Part shown: positions 42,867-53,420 of the stretch, piece by piece
How positions within the stretch are numbered: the first letter of the stretch is position 1
Layout: each line of letters opens with the position of its first letter
DNA from: Spiroplasma phoeniceum P40
GTDB taxonomy: Bacteria; Bacillota_I; Bacilli_A; Mycoplasmatales; Mycoplasmataceae
DNA length: 64,000 bases
NCBI RefSeq assembly: GCF_003339775.1
Contig: NZ_CP031088.1
Span: 1,727,577 to 1,791,576, forward strand
Direction of reading: 5' to 3'
The notes under the pieces: generated by a model
Database searches by the model: none
Told to the model about the DNA's origin: nothing
Seen by the model: only the letters and a program-made list of their open reading frames with translations
Program-made: the position numbers and the translations under genes

Positions 42867-43115
42867 AAAATTATTTTATTAGTAAGGAATTTATACTTTT
42901 TGCAAAAGATAAAGCAAGTTTTATTAATTTACCTAATGATAATCGTCATATTGGTTTTTGATTGAGTAATAAGTTTATTTATTTCAGTGAAAAAAATTCT
43001 AATCAAGTAGCAATCGGTTTGATTTATGATAATTCTTATCCTATTATATTATAAAGTATGATGAAAATTTAAAGCGAAATATTTGAAAGTATTTAACTGG
43101 AACAGCCTTAATTAA
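42846..43115 (+). pseudogene. Partial copy of the 19.5-kb plectrovirus gene
   Basis: Reads [40 protein letters not shown] and [13 protein letters not shown], then loses frame at a T-run near 43050 (continuing [20 protein letters not shown]). It lacks its first residues because the coat gene has been joined to it. Confidence 0.6.
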
Positions 43116-43274
43116 TTTATATAATCATAATATTGGGTGTCATATGGAGGGTGATGTTTCCCATTATGGTAAGGGTATATTTTCTAAAAAAGGAATTTAT
43201 AGCGAAAAAACTGTTAAAAATAAATTGAATACTAGTATGCTAAAATTAAGAAATAATATTAAGGATTTTAAACA
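43116..43274 (+). pseudogene. UPF0236/Mbov_0401-type transposase C-terminal fragment
   Basis: NIGCHMEGDVSHYGKGIFSK then KGIYSEKTVKNKLNTSMLKL. The larger relative at 44930-46241 has NIGCHVEGDVSHYIKAVKGR and a matching tail. It is cut by the viral arm on the left and by the TraE-like remnant on the right. Confidence 0.6.
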
Positions 43275-44036
43275 ATCCACTATCAATAAATGGAAAAGAT
43301 GATGCTAAGGTACTTGTTGGCATTTCTCGACCATATTTTTTTATTATAACCTTATTGTTATAGGGTATAAAACCTTTTAAACCATTAAATTGTTGATATC
43401 ACAATGGATTAGGTTTAATATCCATTTCTTTTAGTGTTTTTGTTAATCGTGTTTGTGCCTGTGATAATGTTTTTTTATTTGTTCCATAATTTAAAAATAA
43501 AATATTAACATTTTTTAATAATTCACCACCACCGTTAACTTCATCAATTAAATGATAGTATGTTTCTAATTCATAGTTATTTTCATTTGTATTAACATAT
43601 GATTTTGTCATTACTTGTCTTGTTTGGGTTGTTTGAATAGCACTGTTGATTGCTTTTTTTGTTTCATCATAATTTAAAGGATTTATATTTCAAATAATAG
43701 TTTGCTCATTTGAAAATAAACATGCCCCTCATAAATCATTAATAAATAAAGGGTAGTTATGAATAGTATTAATTTAATAATATAAATCATTTGCTATAAA
43801 ATAATTTTTTTAATATTTAGGTAGTTAAATTGCAATAATTTTGCTAAATTTTCTTTATTTTTATTAAAAATTGTCTTTATTTTTATTAAAATCTGTTTTA
43901 TTTAATGGTTTTTCATACGGGTTTCACATTAATTTTAAGATTTTTGCTATTTCGTAATTAGATAAAGTATTGCAATTAATTTTTCCTTTATGTAATTTAT
44001 CTTCTAAAAATAATATTTTTTCATCGTACATTATCG
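43275..44036 (-). pseudogene. traE: VirB4/TraE-like conjugation ATPase fragment
   Basis: Minus-strand pieces: YDEKILFLEDKLHKGKINCN; LINDLWGACLFSNEQTIIWN; TTQTRQVMTKSYVNTNENNY; LYNYGTNKKTLSQAQTRL-type helix; and KKYGREMPTSTLASSFPFID SGL. The RxxPTSTLASSFPFxxS stretch is the region just before the P-loop in VirB4-type ATPases of Gram-positive and mollicute conjugative elements. The ATPase core itself is missing. Frame loss near 43850 and two stops. Assignment is by this motif. Confidence 0.6.
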
Positions 44037-44039
44037 TAC

Positions 44040-44306
44040 ATTATAAAAAAAGAATTTAGTAAATTTGAAGAGATGGAAAAGATTACTGGTTCTAATGTTT
44101 ATTATTGTGACCCTGGTTCACCAAAACAAAAACCATTAATTGAAAGAATTAACCGTGAATTTAGAAAACGCTTTCCTAAGGGCACAGATTTTAATAAAGT
44201 TAGTCAGAAAAGAATTGATTGAGTAGTTAATGTTATAAATGAAAAACTCCGACCGTGTTTAAATTGAATAAGTGCAAAAGAAATGTTTTTACAAAATATT
44301 AAATAA
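44040..44306 (+). pseudogene. IS30-family transposase C-terminal fragment
   Basis: KEFSKFEEMEKITGSNVYYC, DPGSPKQKPLIERINREF, RIDWVVNVINEKLRPCLNWI and SAKEMFLQNIK, then TAA. Contains the last DDE acidic residue (Glu in PLIERINRE). Same family as 14026-15003 but without that copy's frameshifted tail. Confidence 0.75.
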
Positions 44307-44495
44307 ATTTATTAATTAAAATTTAATAAATGCTTTTTTAGTGTGTTTAAATATAGTTAAATTAAGTTATATTTATAAAATATTTTATTTTTTTAAAAAA
44401 AGAGTTGCATTTGTTAAAAATGATGTTATCATCAAATTAACAAGAGACAGATTTTGCTGCTTGAATTTACATAATACACTCATAATATTTGGGTT
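44307..44495. other. AT-rich flank of IS30 fragment
   Basis: Resembles inverted 13.9-14.0 kb. No ORF. Confidence 0.4.
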
Positions 44496-44708
44496 TTTGT
44501 ACCAGTTTATGGATTAACTTCGGGGTCATACTTTGGATTAGGTTTACCATCAATTGATGGTACAATTAAATCATTTTGATTAGGATTTTTAGTTGGATCT
44601 CACGCATATCATTTAGGTAATAAAGTTGGTGCTAAATTAGAAATTTTATATTTTATTTGATATTTTGCTTTATTTTTTCTATCATCATGACTAACAACAA
44701 TATTATAA
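44496..44708 (+). pseudogene. Membrane protein C-terminal fragment
   Basis: An open frame with no start: FVPVYGLTSGSYFGLGLPSI, DGTIKSFWLGFLVGSHAYHL and a final membrane span LYFIWYFALFFLSSWLTTIL before TAA 44708. Two or three spans. Family not recognised; the 5' part is gone. Confidence 0.45.
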
Positions 44709-44929
44709 ATATGGTAGTATATGTTATTTTGAGTTTTTTAATAAAATTAATTAATTAATTAGAAACAAATTAAGTTTCGCTTATGAATAAATGATAACAA
44801 AATTTATAAAAAATTCAACTTTTTTAAAAATTATATTTTTAATTGAATAAATAATTTTATAAAATTATGAATTTTGACACACTAAAAAGTACTTTTTAAA
44901 GTTATTACTAATTTTAAAAAGTTTTTTAT
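44709..44929. other. AT-rich spacer, no gene seen
   Basis: Low-complexity A/T sequence; no ORF or clear hairpin. Confidence 0.35.
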
Positions 44930-46241
44930 TTATAAAGATAAAAATTGATTTTGAGATTGATTTAATTTAAAAATATTAGATTCAATTTTTTCTTTATTTT
45001 TATTAATTTTAACTTCATTAATTCTGCTATTAATTCTTAACATTGAAGCAATTAACATATTATTAAATGTTTCTTTACAATATATTTTTGCACCACGCCC
45101 CTTAACAGCCTTAATATAATGTGAAACATCACCTTCAACATGACAACCAATATTATATTCTAATGCTTGATTTTCAATACCATCTTTATTATTTTTAATT
45201 AATTCAATAGTTTCTAATAAAAATTTCTTTTTGCTGTCAATAACATAGGGTAAATGACAAATTAAAAAATCTAATAATGCTTCATAATTTCTAGTAAAAA
45301 AATATATTTTTGCTAATTTATATTTTAATCTATGAATTTTGTTTCTATTTCTATATGAAAAATAAGTCTTTAAATCTTTTTACTAAATGAAATTTATCCA
45401 AACTATATGATACAGTGTTATTTTTATAGTTTGTTTTTATGGCTTTGTAAATTTTTTTAATTTGTTTTTCGCCATCACTTAATACTAATATTATAGTATT
45501 TTCATTAATATCATAAGTATCCATTAGTTTAAAAATTTTGTCAATAAAATTATTAAAACTAGATTTTTTATTTTTAGTAACATTTTTATCCATTATTTGA
45601 AAAACACCTTTTTTCTTTTTAATTACTTTTCTTGTTTTAGTTGATTTTTCTTCATCAATACCAATATGCATAGTTAAAAAAAATATTTTCTTTTCAATTC
45701 TTTTTTTATTTTCTCGCATAGGAACAAAAGCACCGTCAATTTGAATATATAAAACATTATTGGGAATTTTAATTTTATTGTTATTTTTGTTGCTAATATA
45801 GTTAATTTTTTCTAAATCAGCTTTTTTAAAAATATTAGATATTATTTTTTCACTGATATTAGCATTTTCTGTTGTGTGCATAATATCTTTATATCGTTTT
45901 CCATCACCCATAAAAGAAATATATTTATCTTTTAAATTTTTTTCAATTCTTTCATATTTTTTTAATCCTAATTCTTCATCTAAAGGATAACGATTTATAT
46001 ATTTTTTATTTTTTTCATCATATTTAACATATCTTCGTCTTTTTATAGGAATATTTCCATATTCTGTTTTGATTGTTTTTGGTAATTTTGATACTACCTT
46101 ATATCCTTGTAATATTTGTCCTTGTTGATATAATTTAAATATCTCATTATCTCTATTAATTAATAAATTTTTAACTTCATTTTGTGTCTCGATTGTTTTA
46201 TTTTTTTTATAATTTCCTAACAAATTTTGTTCTAACTCCAT
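44930..46241 (-). pseudogene. UPF0236/Mbov_0401-type (ISLre2-like) transposase, one frameshift
   Basis: ATG 46241 starts MELEQNLLGNYKKNKTIETQ. The N-terminal half has IPIKRRRYVKYDEKNKKYIN; the catalytic core reads LYIQIDGAFVPMRE (first Asp), LSDGEKQIKKIYKAIKTNYK and SLDKFHLVKRFKDLF. An extra T near 45360 shifts the frame; it then continues YRNRNKIHRLKYKLAKIYFF and NIGCHVEGDVSHYIKAVKGR to TAA 44930. Total about 437 aa, full family length. NCBI calls this family Mbov_0401 'ICE element transposase-like', fitting the TraE piece next door. Confidence 0.75.
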
Positions 46242-46356
46242 CTTATTATTTCCCTATCTTTAAAAAATATTTTTAATATGATATTAATAATAATTAATTT
46301 GATATTTGATAATTTTTATTATTTTATCATAATTTGAAAGCGAGGATATCTAAAAA

Positions 46357-47131
46357 ATGCAAGACTTTACTAAAATTAATAATAAAAAACGAATTACTAG
46401 TTATCAACATTTAAATAAAAAATATGATTTAAATTTTAGTGACTATAATTTTGGTTTTGACTGAGAAGTATTTAAAGACTTTGTTGGGGATAGTTATGCA
46501 CGTTATTTTACTTCACCAAGTTTTTTTAAGTTTGTTTCTGCGGGGCGTGGTACTAATAAAACATGAAATCATATAGCAGAAAAATTATTTTATGCTTGTA
46601 ATTTTACTGATGCTTCATCTAATATTTTACGAAGATATGATAATACCCACGAAGATACTACTTTTGGAGATACAATTAACGTATGTAATTATTTATATGA
46701 TAAATATAGCATTGATTTAGGACCTGACAATGAAAATGGCATTGTTTGACCTAAAAATGTTAAAGAAGGTGGAGAAATTGTTTTTCCTAGTGGTGTTCGT
46801 ATTGCTTTTGCTGGTTATGCCAATGGTAATAAAATTATGGGTAAAGTTGGTAAAGGTAGCGGTATTATAACAGCGTGAACTGATGAAATGATACATGACG
46901 AAGAAAAAGAAATCTTAACTAATAAAGAATTAGATAAAAGATATAATAATTTAAGAGTTTCAATGTTTCGTTCTAAAAGTTTAAAAGTATCTTATGAAAA
47001 ATACACCGATGAAAATAATAATGAACAATATAATTTAGACAATCCTATTCCTATAAAAGAATTATCTTGGACATTTAAAGAATGAGATAATATAACAAAA
47101 CAATATACAACAATAACAACATATTTTGATT
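46357..47131 (+). pseudogene. Phage terminase large subunit, N-terminal part
   Basis: GCGAGGATA before ATG 46357 (MQDFTKINNKKRITSYQHLN). Walker A-like VSAGRGTNKTWNHIAEKLFY, IAFAGYANGNKIMGKVGKGS, Walker B with catalytic Glu IITAWTDEM, and FRSKSLKVSY match ATPase domains of PBSX-type terminases that pump DNA into phage heads. The frame is intact up to TTYFDY at 47131, where plectrovirus DNA begins. The missing nuclease half is at 41363-42160 on the other strand. Confidence 0.75.
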
Positions 47132-47425
47132 ATATAAATTGATTAATTCTGTTCCAGTTAAATATTTTCAAATATTTCGCTTTAAATTTTCATCATATTT
47201 TACAATAGGGTAAGAATTATCATAAATCAAACCGATTGCTACTTGTTCCGAATGTTTTTCACTCGAATAAATAAACTTATTACTCAACCAAAAACCAATA
47301 TGGCGATTATGATTAGGCAAATTTATAAAACTTGCTTTTTCTGTTGTAAAAGGGATAAATTCCTTACTAATAAAATAATTTTCTACATTCTGATTTTTCT
47401 TAACAAAATTACTCAATTTTATCAT
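47132..47425 (-). pseudogene. Partial copy of the 19.5-kb plectrovirus gene
   Basis: [20 protein letters not shown] to NIWKYLTGTELINLYN, nearly identical to 19640-19925, and cut at its C-terminus by the terminase junction. The same AGGAGATG start arrangement is kept. Confidence 0.75.
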
Positions 47426-47437
47426 CTCCTAACTAAA

Positions 47438-47597
47438 TATTTGTTTAATAAACAATGTTATAAATAATGTTTATATAATGTTTATTTATTGCAATAAACA
47501 CTGATTATTAACAATGTTATACATAATGCTAATATATTGTTTATTTAATGTTTAATAAACAATGTTAATAAACATTGTTAATAAACATTGTTAAATA
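47438..47597. repeat. Tandem and inverted AATAAACATTGTT repeats
   Basis: At least six variants of AATAAACA(A/T)TGTTA in both orientations, including TTAATAAACATTGTTAATAA. They sit upstream of the NFVKK gene, in the viral intergenic region. Iteron-like arrays of this sort can be replication or regulator-binding sites. Confidence 0.6.
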
Positions 47598-47671
47598 TAA
47601 AAATAATAAAAATTGGCACACTGAAAATAACTATTAAGAACTTTAATAGTAAATATAATAAGTTCATTTTT

Positions 47672-47781
47672 CTATTTAATAAATTCATTTTTTACAAATG
47701 TGATACCATCTATTTTTTGATTATCATGAATGGTATCACCAATTAAAACAATTATTTCACTAAAACTTCCTAGTGTGCCTT
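47672..47781 (-). pseudogene. C-terminal fragment of unknown protein
   Basis: Minus strand reads GTLGSFSEIIVLIGDTIHDN then QKIDGITFVKNEFIK and TAG. No start. Not recognised. Confidence 0.35.
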
Positions 47782-47810
47782 AACTAAGATATAATCGATT
47801 ATAATAAATA

Positions 47811-48062
47811 TTAAAATCCTTTAACCATAACACGGAAAAAGTTTAAGATTTTAATAATACAAAATATAGCAAATGGAATTAATATAATTCACGCTTCACC
47901 TAAGAAAACCATTATCTCAGGTAAAATATTTGTTATACCTTCTTTAACTTTTCATAATGCACTAGTCAAACCCGTTCAAATCCCAGTCATACCCTCAGTC
48001 ATAGTTTTAGGTGTAGGTGCTGTTAAAAAATTAAACGCTGTTGTTAAATACATACCTAACAT
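47811..48062 (-). CDS. Plectrovirus coat-like protein, 83 aa
   Basis: ATG 48062 overlaps the upstream stop. MLGMYLTTAFNFLTAPTPKT leads to a helical middle (WTGLTSALWKVKEGI) and one membrane span (WIILIPFAIFCIIKILNFF) with a basic end (RVMVKGF). Small size, single span and basic C-terminus fit a filamentous-phage coat protein. It is the intact copy; 42663-42866 is the truncated, inverted one. Role inferred. Confidence 0.6.
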
Positions 48063-48218
48063 TATTTATTACTCTCCTTTCTTTCAATTTCTTTTTTTTC
48101 TTTTTTCTTTCCTCGAATTTGTTTAATTTTTTGATAAATTGATAAACCAATTCAAGCAAAAATCCCTAATATAATAACAACACTAAATATTGTATATTGT
48201 CGTTAATCAAGTTGGCAT
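48062..48218 (-). pseudogene. Plectrovirus small membrane protein, frameshifted
   Basis: ATG 48218 ([11 protein letters not shown], TAG) with a short insertion relative to 42514; in the corrected frame [20 protein letters not shown] and a KGKKKE-rich tail end at TAA 48062-48064, overlapping the coat ATG. Confidence 0.5.
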
Positions 48219-48381
48219 AATACATCTCCTTTCTAAAAACTAAAAAATTGAAATTTTCAAACTCGCTCCGCTCGTTGTCGCTTCGCTCCATTAAAAACAC
48301 TACTGAATAAATTATCCGCTAATAAATTACGCGGGATAATTTATTCTTTTACTTTTTAATTTCAATATCTTTTGCAATCGT

Positions 48382-48567
48382 AAGGGCATATTTTCTAAAA
48401 AAGGAATTTATAGCGAAAAAACTGTTAAAAATAAATTGAATACTAGTATGCTAAAATTAAAAAATAATACTAAGGATTTTAAACAACCAGAAAAACCACC
48501 AGAAAATAATAGTATTTTATATAATAATTTTAATAAAACTGAACAACAAAACTTACATCTTTATTAA
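48382..48567 (+). pseudogene. UPF0236/Mbov_0401-type transposase C-terminal fragment
   Basis: KGIFSKKGIYSEKTVKNKLN, TSMLKLKNNTKDFKQPEKPP and a tail to TAA. Same sequence as the end of the 43.2-kb fragment, joined here to the other viral arm. Together the two junctions mark recombination through the viral repeat. Confidence 0.6.
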
Positions 48568-48689
48568 TTTTATTTTTAAATTAAATAATTTTAATAAAAA
48601 TGCATTTTTTGCTGTGATTAAATTTAAAAAAATATAAAAATTTGTTGACAATAAAATTAAACATGGTATCTTTAAATTAAGTATGTGGA

Positions 48690-49209
48690 TTATTTATTCC
48701 ATAATTTCTTAAATATAATAAATACCCTTAAATAATTTATACAATCACTTTTCTTACTACCATAAATATTTGTGCCATCTTTGCCTTCCGTAACATGTTG
48801 ATCTTTCATATTGTAAACAAATTTGTTATTAATAACTTCAACAGGTTGACCATTTACTGTCATTCATTCAGATGAGTCATTAAGTCCATCAAATTGTAAA
48901 TGCACAGTTGTATGAAATTATAATGTCCCACCATAAGTATCACTTACTTTATCAGGCTCTAATTGGATTGGTTTATCAGAAACCATCCCTTGAGTAGAAT
49001 CATTTGGATTAACAATTTGTCCCGGAAAAAAAATTAATCTAGCACTTAGTGACTTACCTCAATAATTTTCTGATAATTTTATATTAATCGGTGTTTCAAA
49101 AGTTCATATTTCTTGATTACCAGTATTAGAATTTTTAAATTTAAAAACAGTTGTTGCTTTATGTGTACTATAATTATAATAACTTAAGTAATAAGTCAAA
49201 TTTTTTTAT
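48690..49209 (-). pseudogene. Fragment of surface or secreted protein
   Basis: Minus-strand frame with one TAA: TYYLSYYNYSTHKATTVFKF, IKLSENYWGKSLSARLIFFP, GQIVNPNDSTQGMVSD, then after the stop FHTTVHLQFDGLNDSSEWMT and KFVYNMKDQHVTEGKDGTNI. Beta-rich and Asn/Ser-rich like a surface domain. No start. Not recognised. Confidence 0.45.
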
Positions 49210-49235
49210 AAACTTGACTAACATTTTAGACTGTG

Positions 49236-49347
49236 CACCTACCCACATAAGTTCAGTTTTGTAAAGTCTATCTTTTATTCTCATAAACTTTCTACATTTA
49301 TAGGAAACATTTGATATTTTACAAAAATTTGTTCATTATTAAAAAAT
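49236..49347 (-). pseudogene. IS3-type transposase 3' end (copy 1)
   Basis: NNEQIFVKYQMFPINVESLW, TAA. About 110 bp are repeated at 53571-53690, where the frame is NNERIFVKYQMSPINARSLW. The YNNERIxxKxxMSPxxxR pattern is the C-terminus of IS3-family transposases. Confidence 0.6.
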
Positions 49348-49349
49348 AA

Positions 49350-49934
49350 TTATTTTTTATAATTATACTTAATAATAATTTGGCGATTATTTTCCGAACC
49401 AATTGACTTTGAAATTACTTCTGGAAATTTTAGAACATTACTATGAACTAATTTTCGTTGTTCTTTATTCATAACAGGCAATAATTGATCTTTTTTTGAT
49501 GATAAAACTCTCTTAACAACACTTTGTACAGCTTCTAATAACATTAATTTATCATAATTAAAAATAATAATAAATTTAAAATCATTTTGAAATTTACGAC
49601 TAATATATGTATGTAATAATGTTTCTAGAATAAAAACAAAATCAAAAATATTAATATTTATTTTAAAACCTCTAATATTTAATGTAATTAAAAATTGCTT
49701 ATTAAAATATGAAAAAGACATCTCATAATCTTTCGTTAATAAGATATCTTTGATAATACTATCTAAATGTTCTTTACAAAAAGAAATAATATCATTAATT
49801 TCAAAAAAGGTTACTTCTAGTCTATGAAAAAATCATTTTGTTGATAATTCAGTTTTATAAAAGAAGTTTTTATTTGAATTATTTAAAAATTCTCTAATTT
49901 TTTTTTGCGACTTAAATTTTTTTATGAAAATCAT
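49350..49934 (-). CDS. khpB: Jag/KhpB RNA-binding protein
   Basis: 194 aa. ATG 49934 overlaps the yidC stop. A C-terminal R3H domain (LLPVMNKEQRKLVHSNVLKF then SKSIGSENNRQIIIKYN) follows a KH-like region (NINIFDFVFILETLLHTYIS, FKFIIIFNYDKLMLLEAVQS). It binds RNA, usually with KhpA, and its gene always tracks yidC. Normal length is slightly longer; the N-terminal Jag domain is short. Confidence 0.85.
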
Positions 49935-51211
49935 TAATCTTTATTTTTTTTCTTACTATGTAAAGAAAATTTAGATTTTTTAGGTTTTGATTTAACCGGA
50001 TTATAAGAAATTTTATCGGCATTATTTGTTTTTATTTGTTTTGTTTTTGTAATTTCAACATTTTCAATATTATTAGTTGTTTTTAAATGTTGTTTTCTAA
50101 CAAATAAATGTTTAATTCTTTGTCCAAACGATTCTTTGTTTTTATTTTTTTTACTTCGTTTCTTAACTCGTAAGAAATGAAATCCTAATGTTTGTAAAAT
50201 TTGAATAAAGGCTGAGAAAATTCAATAAATAGCAACCCCAGATGCAATTGAAATTGTAACTACAAAGAAGACAACAATCATTACTCCTTGCATAATAAAT
50301 TGCCGTTTACGTGCTTTTTTCTGTTCCTTTGTAATAACTCTTGTTTTACGAAGATTTAAAATAGTTGGTAAAATCATCGAAAGAATTTGAATAGGCAAAT
50401 ATACAAATAATAAAGTTAAATAAACATAATTCCCACTAGTAATCATATCTCATGGCTTTTCAATTAAAGAAATTTGCCCAATTGTCGCCATTTTTAATTC
50501 TCGTGTTGCTCTAACAACAGTATACATCGCAATTAAAAACGGAATTGATAAAAAAGACGAACCAATTGTGGATAATGGTGAAACTCCTTCTTTGCGATAC
50601 AACTGCATCATTTCTATTTGTTGCTTTTGTTTTGCCGCTGGATCTTTTGAAACCTTATATTTGGCCTGAATTTCTGCTTGTTTAATTTGCATTAATTGCA
50701 TTTTGTCTTGATTTCGTTGTGCTTTTCAACTAAACATTAAAGTAATTAAACGCACAATTAATGAAGTTAAGAATAATGCGCCAATAATTCCTGCACCATT
50801 ATCTAATCCACCAAAACCATAAATTAAATTAACTAAAATTCAAGCAACAGGAAACACAAAACAACCATAAAATGGTGAAGATGTTTTAACAAAAGCATCA
50901 GATCATGTTCTAATTGCTAAATATGGATATTCATATAGTTGTCCATTTTCAAAATAAAAAAAGTGTTCTTTCCCAACATTAGCGTATCCTAAAATAATTT
51001 CAAAGAAAACTCCTGGTTTATATACTTTCTGACCAGAAACATCTAAAATTTGGGCAGTCCCATATTTTGGAACCATCATTTGCCCACAACCTCATAACAT
51101 TGATATAATTAAAAAAAGATACAGGACTAATTTTGTTCATTTCCAGGCAATTGAATATCAAGGTTTTCGTGTTCTTTTCCCATCAGAGAAAATATAATCA
51201 CGATAGTTCAC
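49934..51211 (-). CDS. yidC: Membrane protein insertase YidC
   Basis: 425 aa through several UGA Trp codons. GTG 51211 has AGGAGG at 7 nt. Core: ALFLTSLIVRLITLMFSWKA (hydrophilic groove Arg), LIQIKQAEIQAKY-type coiled loop, REGVSPLSTIGSSFLSIPFL, YVYLTLLFVYLPIQILSMIL, and a last span before a long Lys/Asn-rich tail (KKRSKKNKNKES) that can bind ribosomes. It inserts and folds membrane proteins with or without SecYEG. Same operon as rnpA and jag. Confidence 0.93.
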
Positions 51212-51226
51212 TATTTCGCCTCCTTT

Positions 51227-51544
51227 TTACATTTTGATTTGATTTAATAAAATTTCTTTATTAATTAAATAACTATTGTTAAAATATGATTTTCGAACAA
51301 TAATGATTTGATCATAACCTTCTGTTACTGAAAAATCAAAATTTAACATACTTCGAATTTGTCTTTTTACTTTATTTCTAACAACAGCATTTCCTAATTT
51401 TTTACCAACAGATATTCCAAAACGATGATAATTAAGATCATTTCTTTTAAAATAAATAAAATAAGGGTTAGTTTTAATAAAAGAACGATTATTTATTATT
51501 TTTTGAAATTCATAATTTTTTTTAACAATAAATTTTTTTTTCAC
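51227..51544 (-). CDS. rnpA: Ribonuclease P protein component
   Basis: 105 aa from GTG 51544 (VKKKFIVKKNYEFQKIINNR). The RNR motif is VGKKLGNAVVRNKVKRQIR, the substrate-binding basic helix, followed by IIIVRKSYFN. Pairs with RNase P RNA to trim tRNA 5' ends. A TTG at 51556 would add four residues; GTG fits the family better. 15 nt upstream of yidC. Confidence 0.94.
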   Translation of the reverse strand: MKKKFIVKKNYEFQKIINNRSFIKTNPYFIYFKRNDLNYHRFGISVGKKLGNAVVRNKVKRQIRSMLNFDFSVTEGYDQIIIVRKSYFNNSYLINKEILLNQIKM

Positions 51545-51586
51545 ATTTCGACACAAATAGAAAAATAAAGTATTTTACAAGCATTT

Positions 51587-51721
51587 TTAAGCTGACAATA
51601 CTTTTCTTCCTTTCGCTCTTCTTTTACTTAAAACTTTACGGCCTGAAGCTGATTCCATTCTTGCTCGAAAACCATGTGTTCTTTTATGTTTAATTTTACT
51701 TGGTTGTCACGTTCTTTTCAT
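51587..51721 (-). CDS. rpmH: Ribosomal protein bL34
   Basis: 44 aa: [20 protein letters not shown] then [20 protein letters not shown]. Exact family pattern; the Trp is UGA. AAGGAGGTGC upstream of ATG. First gene of rpmH-rnpA-yidC-jag. In most bacteria dnaA is upstream on the other side of oriC; here guaB is. Confidence 0.97.
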
Positions 51722-51817
51722 TACTAGCACCTCCTTATGATATAAATTATTAAGACATCATATAGATGATATCTTAATTAATAAAAAATATCAATTAAAA
51801 TAATATTTTTTTAAAAA

Positions 51818-51857
51818 TAAAAATGGAGATTGATATACTTTCTCATCTCCATTTATC
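51818..51857 (-). terminator. guaB terminator
   Basis: AAATGGAGAT and ATCTCCATTT form a 10-bp stem with T-rich sequence on the minus strand, 20 nt past the guaB stop. Confidence 0.8.
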
Positions 51858-51875
51858 TTTTTGCTTATAATAATA

Positions 51876-53321
51876 TTATTTTGTGTAATTTGGTGGTTCT
51901 TTGGTAATTGCAATATCATGTGGATGTGATTCTTTTAAACCATTATTTGAAATTTCCACAAACTGAGCTGTTTTTTGCAACATTAGAATATTTTTTGCAC
52001 CACAATAACCAAAACCGCTCCGTACACCACCAATAAATTGAAATAAAATATCACTTAATTTACCCTTTAATAAAACTCGTCCTTCAACTCCTTCTGGAAC
52101 TAATTTACGATTTTTATCTTGAAAATAACGATCAGCACTACCTTTTTTCATAGCAGCTAATGAGCCCATTCCCATATATGTTTTATATTTTTTACCTTCA
52201 ACAATCATTTCTTCACCAGGTGCTTCAAATGTTGATGCAAAAACTGAACCCATCATTACTGCATTAGCACCAGCTGCAAGTGCTTTAACAACATCACCAG
52301 AATATTTAATTCCACCATCAGCAATGACTGGAATTTCTTTTCCTTTACAAACCTCATAAACATCATTAATGGCTGTCATTTGAGGAACTCCAACTCCAGC
52401 AACAACTCTTGTTGTACAAATACTTCCTGGTCCGACACCAACTTTAATTGCATTAGCACCAGCTGCAATTAAATCTAAAGCTCCTTGAGCAGTAACAACA
52501 TTGCCAGCAATTAAATTAATCGTTGGAAAAGCTTTTTTAATTTTTTTAACCATATTAATAATACCTTGACTATGACCATGCGCTGAGTCAACAACAATTA
52601 CATCAACCCCAACGGCAACAAGTTTTTCAACACGTAATAATGTATTTTCATCAATTCCAACGGCTACACCTACTCGTAATCGTCCTTGTTCATCTTTACA
52701 AGCATTAGGATATTCGTCACGATTATTAATATCTTTAATTGTAATTAACCCAATTAACACATTTTTTTCATTAACAATTGGTAGTTTTTCAATACGATTA
52801 TTTAACAAAATATCTTTTGCTTGTTCTAAATCAATATTTTCATGAGTTGTAATTAAGTTTTTTACAGTCATAAATTTATCCACAGAAGCAGTTAAATCAT
52901 GACATGATCTAATATCCCGATTTGTAATTATTCCCAATAATCTGTTTTCTTCATCAACAATTGGTAAACCAGAAATACGATACTGAGCCATAATATTTTC
53001 AGCATCCTGAACTGTCATTGTTGGTTTTAATGTTATCGGATTAATAATAAAACCTGACTCGTTACGTTTAACTTTTTCAACTTCTGCTGCTTGTTTATCA
53101 ATTGATAAATTTTTATGAATAATTCCAATTCCACCCTCGCGAGCAATTGCGATTGCCAATTTTGATTCAGTAACAGTATCCATTGCTGAAGATATAAAAG
53201 GAATATTTAATTCAATATTTTTTGTTAGTTTAGTTCTTAAGTCAATCTGATATGGTAAAATATCTGATTTTTGTGGAACTAATAGTAGATCATCAAAGGT
53301 ATAAGATTTTTTAATTTGCAT
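51876..53321 (-). CDS. guaB: IMP dehydrogenase
   Basis: 481 aa, full length. (beta/alpha)8 barrel with [14 protein letters not shown], two CBS domains ([40 protein letters not shown]), the catalytic loop [20 protein letters not shown] with the active Cys, [17 protein letters not shown] and [18 protein letters not shown]. Oxidises IMP to XMP with NAD+, the first step to GMP. Preceded by a purine riboswitch and followed by its own terminator. Confidence 0.97.
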   Translation of the reverse strand: MQIKKSYTFDDLLLVPQKSDILPYQIDLRTKLTKNIELNIPFISSAMDTVTESKLAIAIAREGGIGIIHKNLSIDKQAAEVEKVKRNESGFIINPITLKPTMTVQDAENIMAQYRISGLPIVDEENRLLGIITNRDIRSCHDLTASVDKFMTVKNLITTHENIDLEQAKDILLNNRIEKLPIVNEKNVLIGLITIKDINNRDEYPNACKDEQGRLRVGVAVGIDENTLLRVEKLVAVGVDVIVVDSAHGHSQGIINMVKKIKKAFPTINLIAGNVVTAQGALDLIAAGANAIKVGVGPGSICTTRVVAGVGVPQMTAINDVYEVCKGKEIPVIADGGIKYSGDVVKALAAGANAVMMGSVFASTFEAPGEEMIVEGKKYKTYMGMGSLAAMKKGSADRYFQDKNRKLVPEGVEGRVLLKGKLSDILFQFIGGVRSGFGYCGAKNILMLQKTAQFVEISNNGLKESHPHDIAITKEPPNYTK

Positions 53322-53420
53322 GTTTGTTCCTCCAAAATATTTAATACAAAAAATTTAATAAAAGAAGCATGACCATTAAAACCAATTAACAAACAGTCTT
53401 AACAAATTAAAAATAAATTA

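Noticed and set aside
43275..44036. Helicase or partition ATPase
   Set aside because: No P-loop is present; the RxxPTSTLASSFPF stretch fits the region before the VirB4 P-loop better.
47438..47597. CRISPR array
   Set aside because: Repeats are short, variable and in both orientations without regular spacers, and there are no cas genes.
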